From the NCBI GenBank assembly GCA_945868475.1, contig CAMBLM010000008.1, positions 1-64,000 on the forward strand: a stretch of DNA of 64,000 nucleotides, read 5' to 3'. The translations under genes and the position numbers were made by a program. Position 1 is the first letter of the stretch. Every line of letters starts with the position of its first letter. Source of the DNA: an uncultured Ruminococcus sp. (GTDB taxonomy: Bacteria; Bacillota; Clostridia; Oscillospirales; Ruminococcaceae). Positions 15,620 to 25,072 of the stretch are shown one piece after another. The notes under the pieces were generated by a model. The model was not told where the DNA came from. It was given only the letters and a program-made list of their open reading frames with translations, and searched no databases.

Positions 15620-15658
15620 CGATAAAAAGGGTACTCATATACAGCAAACAAACGCTAT

Positions 15659-15780
15659 ACATAAGTCTTGTCAAGGAAAAAATTCCCCGTCCGAACCGGG
15701 CATTTACGCCGGTATGTCGATCCGAACACGCTGGCTGCAGCCTCCCAGATGCATTTCGCCGCGTTGACTACTCCCCTATG
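15659..15780 (-). ncRNA. yybP-ykoY manganese riboswitch aptamer
   Basis: On the minus strand the segment begins CATAGGGGAGTAG, the conserved 5' block of yybP-ykoY, and ends CAAGACTTATG, the conserved 3' CAAGAC block. CATAG and TTATG close stem P1. Internal GC-rich arms fit the two side stems. The class senses Mn(II) and usually turns expression on. The downstream gene is mntP, as expected. Confidence 0.85.
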
Positions 15781-15788
15781 AAGATCAA

Positions 15789-15960
15789 GGTCGCATCTAA
15801 AAACCATAGTGCCTCAGATGCGCAGTCAGATTTGTCGTCAGATCGTATAGAAATTTCGCAGGCATACTGTCGTATGTCAAGAAATTTATGTGCAAGATGA
15901 CGTAAAATCTGCAAGCAGATGAGGTGCTAAGGCTTTAGCCGGTGGTTTTTAGATGTGACC
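15789..15960. mobile_element. 172-bp GGTC element in the mntP leader
   Basis: Terminal inverted repeats GGTCGCATCTAAAAACCA and TGGTTTTTAGATGTGACC match at 17 of 18. It is flanked by TCAA on both sides (15785-15788 and 15961-15964). The inside folds into a long imperfect hairpin. It lies between the mntP promoter and the riboswitch aptamer. Confidence 0.78.
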
Positions 15961-15963
15961 TCA

Positions 15964-15999
15964 AGTCAAAGGCAGTTAACTTTTCAACTGCCTTTGACT
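15964..15999. other. Hairpin at the mntP transcription start
   Basis: A perfect 14-bp stem AGTCAAAGGCAGTT with an 8-base loop. It lies directly downstream of the mntP -10 box on the minus strand. No good T run follows on either side, so it may be an operator or a 5' RNA stem. Confidence 0.55.
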
Positions 16000-16028
16000 A
16001 TTTTACAATATTCGCCGATGCTTGTCAA
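16000..16028 (-). promoter_or_regulatory. mntP promoter
   Basis: Minus strand TTGACA (16028-16023) and TAAAAT (16005-16000) with a 17-base spacer. It gives a leader of about 430 nt because of the 172-bp insertion. Confidence 0.75.
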
Positions 16029-16095
16029 GTCATTTTATGCTAAAATTTTATTTTTATGCTAAATTTCAGCTTTTCTGTATGCAAAACAGAAGAGA

Positions 16096-17433
16096 TCATT
16101 CCTCAACAGCACGTTTTTTCATTGCAGGGTGATTCATAAGTCTGATTATGAGCGGTATGACCATAAGCACCCACACAATCGGCTCGGAAAGGATTATTCC
16201 CATATATCCTATTCTCGGTGCAAGCAGAATAACGACTCCGACCTTGCCGATAAGCTCGATAGCGCTTGAAACGATCGGCGTTTTATGCACACCAAATCCC
16301 TGCAGGGCATTTCGGAATATCGAGATCACCGCCGTCACGCAGTAAAGTATGCAGTTCACGCGAAGATAAAGCGTTGCCGTATCAATGATCTCGGGAACAT
16401 CTGTCGAAGTGATGAATCGGAGCAGCGGCGGTGCAAAGCTGTATATGAACACGATAAGAAGTGCGCACCATATCCACGAATAAAGCACTGAGAGGAACAC
16501 GCCCCTGCGTATCCTCCCGTATTTTTCCGCACCGTAATTCTGTGCGCAGTAAGCCGCCATTGTCATGCCAAAAACAGCGAACGGCATCATAAAGAAGCTT
16601 GTCAGCTTTCGTGCAGCCGTATGCGCAACGATGATATTCGTGCCGAAAGTATTGATAGAGCTTTGGAGTGCAACCGTACCGAACGCAACGAAACTGTTCA
16701 TGAAGCCCATTGAAAGTCCGCTGCCCATAAGGTCTTTCACCATATCTGCCGAGAGTGCAAAGTCTTCTGCCTTTACACGTAGCATTTTATACTTTTTGAA
16801 CATATAAACAAAACAAAGAACAGCAGAAATTATCTGCGATATTATCGTAGCATAAGCCGCACCCTCAACGCCCATATTCACCTTTGCGATGAAGATATAG
16901 TCAAGTGCAACGTTCAGCACAGACGAGATTATAAGAAAAATAAGCGGAGTTATCGTGTCGCCTACAGCTCTCAGAACGCTCGCACAGACATTGTACGCCA
17001 TTGAAGCTGTCATACCGAGGAGAATTATCCTTGCATAAGCATACGCATTTTCATAATGTTCGGACGGAATATTGAGCGCAGAGAATATCTGCGGAAGAAA
17101 TACAACGCTCAAAACCGTAAGCACAATTGAAACCGCCACGCCGAGCATAAGTGTATGCGCAACTGCACTGCGGAGCTTTTTTTCATCCTTTGCACCGAAG
17201 CTCTGAGCCGTCACAACCGCAAATCCGTTCGTCAATCCGATGAGAAAACCGACGATAAGGTCGTTGAGCGTTGAAGTTGAGCCGACAGCCGCAAGCGCAT
17301 TGTTTCCGAGCGTATTTCCGACTATGAAAACATCTGCGAAGCTGTACAGAAGCTGAAAAATATTGCCAATTGCAAGCGGTATCGCAAACGTGATTATAAG
17401 TTTTCCTATCTTTCCCTGAGTTAAATCTTTCAT
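16096..17433 (-). CDS. MATE family efflux transporter
   Basis: 445 residues, twelve predicted membrane segments. The N-lobe start 'GKIGKLIITFAIPLAIGNIFQLLY' and 'AVGSTSTLNDLIVGFLIGLTNGF' region are typical of the DinF/NorM-like MATE superfamily. MATE proteins export drugs or metabolites in exchange for Na+ or H+. The ATG at 17433 follows AGGTGAT. It is divergent from pflB; substrate cannot be inferred. Confidence 0.9.
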   Translation of the reverse strand: MKDLTQGKIGKLIITFAIPLAIGNIFQLLYSFADVFIVGNTLGNNALAAVGSTSTLNDLIVGFLIGLTNGFAVVTAQSFGAKDEKKLRSAVAHTLMLGVAVSIVLTVLSVVFLPQIFSALNIPSEHYENAYAYARIILLGMTASMAYNVCASVLRAVGDTITPLIFLIISSVLNVALDYIFIAKVNMGVEGAAYATIISQIISAVLCFVYMFKKYKMLRVKAEDFALSADMVKDLMGSGLSMGFMNSFVAFGTVALQSSINTFGTNIIVAHTAARKLTSFFMMPFAVFGMTMAAYCAQNYGAEKYGRIRRGVFLSVLYSWIWCALLIVFIYSFAPPLLRFITSTDVPEIIDTATLYLRVNCILYCVTAVISIFRNALQGFGVHKTPIVSSAIELIGKVGVVILLAPRIGYMGIILSEPIVWVLMVIPLIIRLMNHPAMKKRAVEE

Positions 17434-17845
17434 AAACGATCACCTATGTATATTTTGTCATTGATTTTGAAAACGATTTGATTTTATCACAGTCAAAATC
17501 TCATTTATTGCAGATAAATAGGCTTTTTTGTAAAAACTTTTTGGCTTATACGTTTTCGCATAAGATATGGTTTAAACCGTTAAAACAAAGCTTTGCGCAT
17601 ATACTATATTTAATATAATTATACTTTTTATGTGTATTTCCAAACTGTCATTCTGACGTTTCTGCGCGGAAATGACGCTTTTTTAAAGTGATATATATAA
17701 ATTTATATGTATTATATATCAAAAAACAGTTGAAATTTATAAAAAATGTGTTATAATATACTTGTAAACAAAAAGAATCGGCAAAGATCAGTAAACAAAA
17801 TACGGTTTTTGACCGACGAATTTAAATAACAGGAGGAAAAAACAC
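17434..17845. other. Divergent intergenic region, MATE gene and pflB
   Basis: 412 bp, AT-rich. It holds the pflB promoter (17730-17757), a short hairpin at 17545-17564 (CTTATACG and CGCATAAG around TTTT), and a direct repeat GTAAACAAAA at 17765 and 17792 in the pflB leader. No promoter for the MATE gene could be named with confidence. Confidence 0.6.
17730..17757 (+). promoter_or_regulatory. pflB promoter
   Basis: TTGAAA (17730-17735) and TATAAT (17752-17757), spacer 16. The leader is about 80 nt and ends in AGGAGG. Confidence 0.75.
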
Positions 17846-20140
17846 ATGGTTAATTTTGATCAGTGGAATGGCTTTGAAGGCAGACTCTGGAAAGAACAGA
17901 TCGATGTCAGAGATTTCATTCAGAAGAACTACACACCTTATGACGGCGATGAATCTTTCCTTGCAGGTCCTACAGAAGCTACAAACAAGCTTTGGGGCAA
18001 GCTCCAGGAACTTATGATCGAACAGCGTAACAAGGGCGGCGTTCTCGACTGCGAAACAGAAGTTGTAACAGGTCTTACAGCTTACGGTCCCGGATACATC
18101 GATGAGTCTATGAAGGATCTCGAAAAGGTAGTTGGTCTTCAGACCGATAAGCCTCTCAAGAGAGCATTCATGCCTTACGGCGGTATCAAGATGGCTCAGC
18201 AGGCTGCTGAAAGCTATGGCTACAAGATCAACCCTAAGTACGATCAGATCTTTAACGAATATCACAAGACACATAACCAGGGCGTTTTCGATGCTTATAC
18301 ACCTGAGATCAGAGCTGCAAGAAACAGCCACATCATCACAGGTCTTCCTGATACATACGGCCGTGGACGTATCGTAGGCGACTACAGAAGAGTTGCTCTT
18401 TACGGTGTCGATCACCTCATCAAGATGAAGGAAGCTGACAAGGCTAATACCGGCGACGGCACAATGACCGATGACGTTATCCGTCTCAGAGAAGAGATCA
18501 CAGATCAGATCAACGCTCTCAAGGGCATGAAGAAGATGGCTGAAATTTACGGCTACGATATCTCCCAGCCTGCAAAGAACGCTAAGGAAGCTGTTCAGTG
18601 GCTCTACTTCGGCTACCTCGCTGCTATCAAGACACAGAACGGCGCTGCAATGTCCGTTGGCCGTGTATCCACATTCCTTGACATTTACATTGAAAGAGAT
18701 ATCAAGGCCGGAATCCTCACAGAATCCGAAGCACAGGAACTCATCGACCACATGGTTATGAAGTTCAGAATGGTTAAGTTCGCAAGAATTCCTTCCTACA
18801 ATGAACTCTTCTCCGGTGACCCTGTATGGGCTACACTTGAAGTTGCAGGTATCGGCATGGACGGACGTTCAATGGTTACAAAGAACGACTTCCGTTTCCT
18901 CCATACTCTCGAAAACATGGGACCTTCCCCTGAGCCGAACCTCACAGTTCTTTATTCTTCCGCTCTCCCTGCAGCATTCAAGAAGTACGCTGCTAAGATC
19001 TCTATCGACACAAGCTCGATCCAGTACGAGAACGATGATGTTATGAAGCCTGTATGGGGCGATGACTACTCCATCTGCTGCTGCGTATCCGCTACACAGA
19101 CTGGTAAGGAGATCCAGTTCTTCGGTGCTCGTGCAAACCTCGCTAAGGCTCTTCTCTACGCTATCAACGGCGGTGTTGATGAAAAGCTCGGCGTTCAGGT
19201 CGGACCCGCTTACCAGGGTATCACATCCGAATACCTTGATTACAATGAGGTTATCAAGAAGTACACAGTAATGCTCGATTGGCTTGCTGGTCTCTATGTA
19301 AATACTCTTAACCTTATCCACTATATGCACGATAAGTACTACTATGAAGCTGCTGAAATGGCTCTTATCGATACAGACGTAAGACGTACATTCGCAACAG
19401 GTATCGCAGGCTTCTCACACGTTATCGACTCCCTCTCCGCTATCAAGTATGCTAAGGTAAAGGTTGTTCGCAGCGATGTTGAGATCAAGAATAAGAAGGG
19501 TGAAGTTATCGGAGTTGCTAAGGATGTTGCTACTGACTTCGTTGTTGAAGGCGACTTCCCGAAGTACGGCAACGACGATGACAGAGCTGACGAGATCGGT
19601 GTATGGCTCCTTAAGACATTCCTTGATATGATCAAGAAGAGACACACATACAGAAATTCCGAGCCTACAACATCTATTCTTACTATCACATCCAACGTTG
19701 TTTACGGTAAGGCTACAGGTGCTCTTCCTGACGGACGTAAGGCAGGTGCTCCGTTTGCTCCGGGTGCTAACCCATCTTACGGCGCAGAGCAGAATGGTCT
19801 TGTTGCATCTCTTAACTCCACAGCTAAGATCCCATACGTTTGGGCTCTCGATGGTATTTCCAATACTCAGTCCATGAACCCTGAGGCTCTTGGCAACAAC
19901 AAGCCTGAAAGAATCGACAACCTCGTTGCTGTTATGGACGGTTACTTTGACCAGGGTGCTCACCACCTCAACGTAAACGTATTTGGCAGAGAGCTTCTCG
20001 AAAAGATCAAGGCTGATCCTAAGAACCCTGAATACGCTAACTTCACGATCCGTGTATCCGGTTACGCTGTACGTTTTGTAGACCTCACACCTGAACAGCA
20101 GGATGACGTTATCTCCAGAACATTCCACGCTACCAGATAA
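17846..20140 (+). CDS. pflB: Pyruvate formate-lyase (formate C-acetyltransferase)
   Basis: 764 residues, full length. PFL turns pyruvate and CoA into acetyl-CoA and formate under anaerobic conditions using a glycyl radical. The catalytic cysteine pair lies in '[12 protein letters not shown]', and the radical glycine in '[11 protein letters not shown]' about 25 residues from the C-terminus. A third Cys precedes the usual pair. Codon use is strongly biased towards a few codons, typical of high expression. AGGAGG precedes the ATG. A terminator follows, then the activase gene. Confidence 0.97.
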   Translation: MVNFDQWNGFEGRLWKEQIDVRDFIQKNYTPYDGDESFLAGPTEATNKLWGKLQELMIEQRNKGGVLDCETEVVTGLTAYGPGYIDESMKDLEKVVGLQTDKPLKRAFMPYGGIKMAQQAAESYGYKINPKYDQIFNEYHKTHNQGVFDAYTPEIRAARNSHIITGLPDTYGRGRIVGDYRRVALYGVDHLIKMKEADKANTGDGTMTDDVIRLREEITDQINALKGMKKMAEIYGYDISQPAKNAKEAVQWLYFGYLAAIKTQNGAAMSVGRVSTFLDIYIERDIKAGILTESEAQELIDHMVMKFRMVKFARIPSYNELFSGDPVWATLEVAGIGMDGRSMVTKNDFRFLHTLENMGPSPEPNLTVLYSSALPAAFKKYAAKISIDTSSIQYENDDVMKPVWGDDYSICCCVSATQTGKEIQFFGARANLAKALLYAINGGVDEKLGVQVGPAYQGITSEYLDYNEVIKKYTVMLDWLAGLYVNTLNLIHYMHDKYYYEAAEMALIDTDVRRTFATGIAGFSHVIDSLSAIKYAKVKVVRSDVEIKNKKGEVIGVAKDVATDFVVEGDFPKYGNDDDRADEIGVWLLKTFLDMIKKRHTYRNSEPTTSILTITSNVVYGKATGALPDGRKAGAPFAPGANPSYGAEQNGLVASLNSTAKIPYVWALDGISNTQSMNPEALGNNKPERIDNLVAVMDGYFDQGAHHLNVNVFGRELLEKIKADPKNPEYANFTIRVSGYAVRFVDLTPEQQDDVISRTFHATR

Positions 20141-20170
20141 ATTATCGGCGTCAGTTCGTAAATAATATAG

Positions 20171-20203
20171 TGGCAGGCGAAGAAATTTGCCTGCCATTTT
20201 TTC
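20171..20203 (+). terminator. Terminator after pflB
   Basis: TGGCAGGC stem with a 10-base loop and six T. It lies between pflB and pflA, so read-through would set a lower activase level. Confidence 0.88.
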
Positions 20204-20258
20204 TAAAATAATCATATCAACGATTTGCCACTTTGAAAAAGAAAGGAATAGCCATATA

Positions 20259-20996
20259 ATGAATGAAATAAAAGGCATGGTACACTCGATCGAAAGCTTC
20301 GGCTCGGCTGACGGTCCGGGTGTAAGATATATTTTCTTCCTGAAGGGCTGCCCGATGCGCTGCAAATACTGTCATAATCCTGACACATGGGGTTCATCTG
20401 CACTTCTCGCTGAAATGACTCCGCAGGAGGCTTATGAAAAGGCTGCTCGTTACAAGACATATTGGAAAAGCGGCGGCGGTATAACAGTAAGCGGCGGCGA
20501 AGCACTGCTCCAGATCGATTTCGTGACCGAGCTTTTCAAGATCGCGAAGGAACACGGTGTAAATACCTGTCTTGACACTTCGGGACAGCCGTTTACGCGT
20601 TCCGAGCCGCAATTCTCCAAGTTCAAAGAGCTTATCAAGTACACCGACCTTTTCCTGCTTGATATAAAAGAGATCGACAATGATAAGCATAAGGAACTCA
20701 CAGGCTGCTCGAACGAAAGCATACTCGACTTCGCAAAGTTTCTCTCCGACGAGGGCAAACACATGTGGATCCGTTATGTTCTTGTCCCGACAGTTACCAA
20801 TGACAAGGCTGACCTTGAAAAGACAAGAGCTTTCATTGACACGCTGAAAACCGTTGACCGAGTTGAAGTTCTCCCCTATCACACTCTCGGCGTTTTCAAG
20901 TGGGAAAACCTCGGCATAAAGTATGGACTTGAGGGTGTTCCTACTCCTACTTCCGATGAGGTAAAAGAAGCAAAGGAAATTCTCGGCGCACTTTGA
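20259..20996 (+). CDS. pflA: Pyruvate formate-lyase activating enzyme (radical SAM)
   Basis: 245 residues from the ATG at 20259, which has GAAAGGAA upstream; a longer frame lacks a ribosome site. The radical SAM motif is 'CPMRCKYCHNP' and the SAM-binding 'GGGITVSGGEALLQ' follows. It makes the glycyl radical on PFL using a 4Fe-4S cluster and SAM. 'SFGSADGPGVRYIFFLKGC' at the start is typical for PFL activases. It lies directly downstream of its substrate gene. Confidence 0.96.
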   Translation: MNEIKGMVHSIESFGSADGPGVRYIFFLKGCPMRCKYCHNPDTWGSSALLAEMTPQEAYEKAARYKTYWKSGGGITVSGGEALLQIDFVTELFKIAKEHGVNTCLDTSGQPFTRSEPQFSKFKELIKYTDLFLLDIKEIDNDKHKELTGCSNESILDFAKFLSDEGKHMWIRYVLVPTVTNDKADLEKTRAFIDTLKTVDRVEVLPYHTLGVFKWENLGIKYGLEGVPTPTSDEVKEAKEILGAL

Positions 20997-21018
20997 TATA
21001 TTGATGTTTAATATTATG

Positions 21019-21058
21019 CACTCTATAGGCTTTATACGGCTTATAGAGTGCTTTTTCT
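21019..21058 (+). terminator. Terminator after pflA
   Basis: GCACTCTATA and TATAGAGTGC form a 10-bp stem followed by a T-rich run. Confidence 0.88.
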
Positions 21059-21171
21059 TACAAAAATACATTGGCAGATTTATGAATAACGCCTATTTTA
21101 TACATAGATGAAAAATTTTTCCGCTTTGGATTGTTTATATTACAGAATAACAATTCAAGGAGGGCAAATCA

Positions 21172-21837
21172 ATGAAAATCAAAAGCATCATAGCGTTATT
21201 AGCGGCTGTATCTTTTCTCACCGCCTGCGAAAAAGCTTCCAATGAAAACAAAACAGAAATACAGACTCACGATGCAAGTGTGTCCGCCGAAGAAATTTCA
21301 GACAACGAAAAAGCATCAGTACCGAGTGACTATGACGGAGCGGAATATTTGGATGCTGACGGGAATCCTATAACATTTGCCGACACGGAAGAATCAACAG
21401 TTGAAATAAGTGAGATCGATGATGAAATTCAGTATGAAGTTTGTTCAGTCAGACCGCAGTGTACGCCGTCTTTCGGAGTTGATTTTGAACTGCCGTATGA
21501 TTGGAGCTATGAATCCGTACAGACAGATGATGAACCCACAAACAGTATCTCCGTTTATCTTAAACCCAACTCCGAAGCAGACGGACGTATAACGCTTGAA
21601 TACACAAAAGGCGGCATCGGCTTTTGCGGCACGGGACTTCACCAAGAAGACTTTAACTTGAACGGTCATTCGGCTGTAAAAGGGACTTATGACGGTTCGG
21701 ACAGGTGGAATTTCATCTTGCTGAACGATGAATTTGAGGGCTGTACAGTTATAAACGATACAAATGATTGGTATGACGAATATGCAGACGAAATCGAATA
21801 TATTCTGTCAACCGTTGAGTTCATAAAATACGATTAA
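21172..21837 (+). CDS. Uncharacterised secreted lipoprotein
   Basis: 221 residues. An N-terminal basic start, a hydrophobic run and lipobox LTAC (Cys 19) mark it as a lipoprotein. An acidic, Ser/Glu-rich linker (residues 22-80) is followed by a compact domain with several Cys ('VCSVRPQC', 'GFCGTG', 'EGCTV'). I do not recognise the domain. Ribosome site AAGGAGG precedes the ATG at 21172. It stands alone between the pflA terminator and the pyr leader. Confidence 0.7.
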   Translation: MKIKSIIALLAAVSFLTACEKASNENKTEIQTHDASVSAEEISDNEKASVPSDYDGAEYLDADGNPITFADTEESTVEISEIDDEIQYEVCSVRPQCTPSFGVDFELPYDWSYESVQTDDEPTNSISVYLKPNSEADGRITLEYTKGGIGFCGTGLHQEDFNLNGHSAVKGTYDGSDRWNFILLNDEFEGCTVINDTNDWYDEYADEIEYILSTVEFIKYD

Positions 21838-21909
21838 TTGTCGTTTTTACCATTATTTTTTATACTTTACAGTAAAATATAAACAAAATGTAAAACAGAG
21901 AAATGTATG

Positions 21910-21938
21910 TTGACTTTTGCGCTGTTCCGTGATATAAT
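21910..21938 (+). promoter_or_regulatory. Promoter of the pyr operon
   Basis: TTGACT (21910-21915) and TATAAT (21933-21938), spacer 17, opening the PyrR-controlled leader. Confidence 0.82.
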
Positions 21939-21954
21939 TTTTATTAGTTAAAAC

Positions 21955-22113
21955 CGTTACCTTTAAGGGCAATCCGGAGAGATTGACAAGGCAAGTCGGT
22001 CATAAGCTTAATATTGAAACGGAACAAGTGTAATTACGCTATAACTGCAAGCTTTTCCGTGTAAAACAGAGTTTATCACTACCTGCCTGAATTTTCAGAC
22101 AGGTATTTTTTTG
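21955..22113 (+). ncRNA. PyrR-type attenuator leader
   Basis: The segment AATCCGGAGAGATTG at 21971-21985 matches the PyrR RNA-binding loop core (UCC-N-GAGAG). A middle region can act as antiterminator. It ends in the terminator ACCTGCCTGA/TCAGACAGGT with seven T at 22081-22113. PyrR bound to UMP/UTP would stabilise the anti-antiterminator and shut off the operon. Confidence 0.78.
22081..22113 (+). terminator. Attenuator terminator before pyrR
   Basis: Ten-position stem with one mismatch followed by seven T, 23 bases before the pyrR start codon. Confidence 0.85.
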
Positions 22114-22135
22114 TATAAAACCCGAGGTGCAGATA

Positions 22136-22672
22136 ATGGACAAGGAAAGACAGGAAAAAGCGGTCATTCTTGACGGCTCATCTATAATTCGTGCGCTTTC
22201 GCGTATTTCCTATGAAATATTGGAGCGCAACAAGGGTTCGGAGGATATCTGCATTATTGCGATAATGTCGGGTGGTCTGAACATTGCTTCAAAAATTGCT
22301 GCAAAGATAAACGAACTTGAGGGAACAGCCGTAAAGGTCGGTGCGCTCGACATCACTTCCTGCCGCGATGATGAACGCCACGCTCCCGACTGCGATAAGA
22401 CAGTTATTGATTTTGACGTTACGGGCAAGAAGATAATCCTTGTTGACGATGTTATCTTTACGGGACGAAGCGCCCGTGCTGCGATAGATGCACTTATGAA
22501 AAGAGGGCGTCCGCAGTCGATACAGCTTGCGGTTCTCATTGACAGAGGACACAGAGAGCTGCCGATACGCCCCGATTATGTCGGAAAAAATGTTCCGACC
22601 TCCCGTGATGAATCGGTCAAGGTCATTTTTGACGGCAAAGACGGAAAAGTTGTTATTTTCGGAGAAGTTTAA
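22136..22672 (+). CDS. pyrR: PyrR: pyr RNA-binding attenuator and uracil phosphoribosyltransferase
   Basis: 178 residues. The PRPP-binding loop 'IILVDDVIFTGRSARAAIDAL' is complete, and 'TSCRDDE' fits the PyrR hood. PyrR binds pyr leader RNA in the presence of UMP and may also have UPRT activity. The ATG at 22136 follows GAGGTG. It is the first gene after its own attenuator and leads directly to pyrC. Confidence 0.95.
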   Translation: MDKERQEKAVILDGSSIIRALSRISYEILERNKGSEDICIIAIMSGGLNIASKIAAKINELEGTAVKVGALDITSCRDDERHAPDCDKTVIDFDVTGKKIILVDDVIFTGRSARAAIDALMKRGRPQSIQLAVLIDRGHRELPIRPDYVGKNVPTSRDESVKVIFDGKDGKVVIFGEV

Positions 22673-22685
22673 AGGAGGAAAGCGC

Positions 22686-23945
22686 TTGAATCAGAGCATA
22701 CTATTTAAAAATGTAAGGATCGTTGACGCAGAAACAGACACGGTCGGTGATGTTCTCGTCAAGGACGGAATTATCGCAGAGATCGGAAATGTTTCCGCAA
22801 CTGCTGACAGAGTTATCGATGGCAGCGGAAAGCTTGTTGTTATGCCGTCGCTTTTCGATATGCACGTCCACTTCCGCGACCCCGGATTTACTCACAAGGA
22901 AGATGTTCTGACGGGTTGTGCGGCCGCACTCGCAGGCGGTGTTTCTGGCGTTGTTTGTATGCCGAACACTAAGCCTCCTATCGACAGCAAGGAAACTGTT
23001 GATTATATTGTGAACAAGGCTGAACCTACCGGCGTTTCGGTCTACCCTGCAGGCTGCGTTACAAAGGGTATGCTCGGAAAAGAGCTTTATGACCACTCCT
23101 CTATCGGAGTAAAAATCATCTCCGATGACGGACGTCCCGTTGAAAATGCGGAATTGCTCCGTCAGGCTATGCTTGAATCAAACAAGAACGGAATTCTCAT
23201 TGCTTCGCACTGTGAGGACCTTAACATTATCAACGGCGGCATCGTGAATGACGGTGAAGTTTCCGCAGAGCTTGGCTTAAAGGGAATGAACCGTGCTTCC
23301 GAGGACAGCATTACTGCGCGCGAGATCGCTGTTGCGATGAGCGCAGATGCGAGAATCCACATTTGTCACGTTTCAACGGTCGGAAGTCTTGACTTTATCC
23401 GTGAAGCAAAGGCAAGGGGCGTTAAAGTCACCTGTGAAACCTGCCCTCACTACTTTATGTACACGGACGAAAAGATACGCTCGCTTGACGCTGATTACAG
23501 AATGAATCCGCCGCTTCGCACCGAGGCTGACCGTGCGGCTGTTGAGAAAGCTGTGCTTGACGGAACGATCGACTGCATCGTTACCGACCACGCACCTCAC
23601 GCGGCTGAGGAAAAGGCTGATTTCTATAAAGCTCCGAACGGAGTTGTCGGACTTGAAACCTCGCTTGCGGCTATGCTCACGCATTTCTACCACACGGGAA
23701 AGCTCTCACTCAGCAGAATATCCGAGATGATGGCTGAAAAGCCGAGAAAGCTTCTCGGTCTGCCCGTTACCAAAGTCGAAAAGGGCGCAAAGGCTGACCT
23801 TATCCTCGTTGATACAGAAAAAGAATGGATAGTTGAACCCGAAAAGCTTCACTCAAAATCGCACAACACGGTTTTCAAGGGTGAAAAGTTCAAGGGACAG
23901 AACCTTATGACGATAACAGACGGAATTATCCGCTTTGAAAGATAA
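22686..23945 (+). CDS. pyrC: Dihydroorotase
   Basis: 419 residues. The amidohydrolase metal motif is 'DMHVHFRDPGFTHKED', with 'ETCPHYF' and 'IVTDHAPHA' further on. It closes carbamoyl aspartate to dihydroorotate (step 3 of pyrimidine synthesis). The TTG at 22686 is preceded by AAAGGAGG at the right distance and only 13 bases after the pyrR stop; longer in-frame starts lie inside pyrR. Confidence 0.95.
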   Translation: MNQSILFKNVRIVDAETDTVGDVLVKDGIIAEIGNVSATADRVIDGSGKLVVMPSLFDMHVHFRDPGFTHKEDVLTGCAAALAGGVSGVVCMPNTKPPIDSKETVDYIVNKAEPTGVSVYPAGCVTKGMLGKELYDHSSIGVKIISDDGRPVENAELLRQAMLESNKNGILIASHCEDLNIINGGIVNDGEVSAELGLKGMNRASEDSITAREIAVAMSADARIHICHVSTVGSLDFIREAKARGVKVTCETCPHYFMYTDEKIRSLDADYRMNPPLRTEADRAAVEKAVLDGTIDCIVTDHAPHAAEEKADFYKAPNGVVGLETSLAAMLTHFYHTGKLSLSRISEMMAEKPRKLLGLPVTKVEKGAKADLILVDTEKEWIVEPEKLHSKSHNTVFKGEKFKGQNLMTITDGIIRFER

Positions 23946-23960
23946 AAAGGAGTGTTGAAA

Positions 23961-24902
23961 ATGTCATTTGACAGACTTATTGCAAAGATCATCGAAACGG
24001 GCAACCCTACCGTTGTAGGACTTGACCCTAAGCTTGATTATGTTCCCGAATTCATCAAGAAAAAGGCTTTCGAGGAAAAGGGCGCTGACCTTAAAGGCGC
24101 GGCAAAGGCTATCCTTGAATTCAACAAGGCTATCATTGATGAAATTTATGACATCGTTCCTGCAATAAAGCCGCAGGCAGCTTACTACGAAATGTACGGC
24201 TGGCAGGGTGTTAAAACGCTTTACAAAACAATTGAATACGCACAGAGCAAAGGTATGTTTGTCATGGTTGACGGCAAGAGAAACGATATTGGTGCAACAA
24301 TGGAAGCTTACACGAACGCTTACCTCGGCAGCACGGAAGTTAACGGAGTAAAGTTTGAGGGTTTCGGTGCTGATGCACTCACGGTAAACGGTTATCTCGG
24401 AACGGACGGCATCGCGCCCCTTACAAAGGTTTGCGCAGAGAATGACAAGGGTATCTTTGTTCTTGTCAAGACCTCCAACAAGTCCTCGGGTGAGCTTCAG
24501 GACAGGATTCTTGACGACGGCAAGACCATTTACAACACAATGGGCGAAATGTGTGAAGAATGGGGCAAGGACACAATCGGCAAGTACGGTTACTCCGCAG
24601 TCGGCGCAGTTGTCGGCGCAACATATCCCGAGCAGCTTGCTGAGATGAGAGCAAAGCTTCCGCACACATTCTTCCTCGTTCCCGGCTACGGCGCACAAGG
24701 CGGCGGTGCAGAGGGCGTTGCAAAGGCTTTCGATGAAAAGGGTCTTGGTGCTATCGTAAACTCTTCAAGAGCTGTTATGACTGCTTACAAGAAAGAGGGC
24801 TGTGACGAAAAGGACTTCGCCAAGGCTGCAAGAAGAGAATGTATCCGCATGAGAGAGGACATCACCTCGTTCGTTACTGCACTAAATACTAAACACCAAT
24901 AA
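23961..24902 (+). CDS. pyrF: Orotidine-5'-phosphate decarboxylase, long type
   Basis: 313 residues, the longer PyrF type common in clostridia. 'VVGLDPKLDYVP' opens the barrel and the catalytic 'VDGKRNDIGAT' (Lys-Asp) is intact. It makes UMP from OMP. The ATG at 23961 has AAGGAG upstream. The last five residues (NTKHQ) and the TAA stop are encoded inside a TACTAA palindromic element, so the natural C-terminus has been replaced. Confidence 0.94.
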   Translation: MSFDRLIAKIIETGNPTVVGLDPKLDYVPEFIKKKAFEEKGADLKGAAKAILEFNKAIIDEIYDIVPAIKPQAAYYEMYGWQGVKTLYKTIEYAQSKGMFVMVDGKRNDIGATMEAYTNAYLGSTEVNGVKFEGFGADALTVNGYLGTDGIAPLTKVCAENDKGIFVLVKTSNKSSGELQDRILDDGKTIYNTMGEMCEEWGKDTIGKYGYSAVGAVVGATYPEQLAEMRAKLPHTFFLVPGYGAQGGGAEGVAKAFDEKGLGAIVNSSRAVMTAYKKEGCDEKDFAKAARRECIRMREDITSFVTALNTKHQ

Positions 24903-24986
24903 AACTATAGACAAAAAATCTGTGCAAAAACCATATATTAAAGTTTTTGCTTGATTTTTTGTATAGTTTTTAATTGGTCTTTAGTA
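24887..24986. mobile_element. TACTAA-type palindromic element, copy 3
   Basis: 100 bp from TACTAAACACCAATAAAACTA to TTAATTGGTCTTTAGTA-type end. It supplies the pyrF stop codon. The flanks are AAA and TCA, so the duplication is no longer visible. Subterminal motif CTATAGACAAAAAATC is present. Confidence 0.68.
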
Positions 24987-24999
24987 TCAAAAGTAAAAT

Positions 25000-25031
25000 A
25001 AGGTACTTCTGACCTTTTTTACAATAAGGTC
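25000..25031 (+). promoter_or_regulatory. Overlapping short hairpins before carA
   Basis: AAGGT, then ACCTT with a T run, then AAGGTC. The middle piece can pair with either neighbour: the first pairing looks like a weak terminator, the second an alternative. Stems are only 5-6 bp. Confidence 0.3.
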
Positions 25032-25072
25032 GGGAAATTCCGTTAATACATTATAAATCGGGAGGAAAAATA

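Noticed and set aside
21838-22135. A different nucleotide riboswitch before pyrR
   Set aside because: The UCCGGAGAG loop, terminator and downstream pyrR fit the PyrR attenuator and no other known class was recognised.
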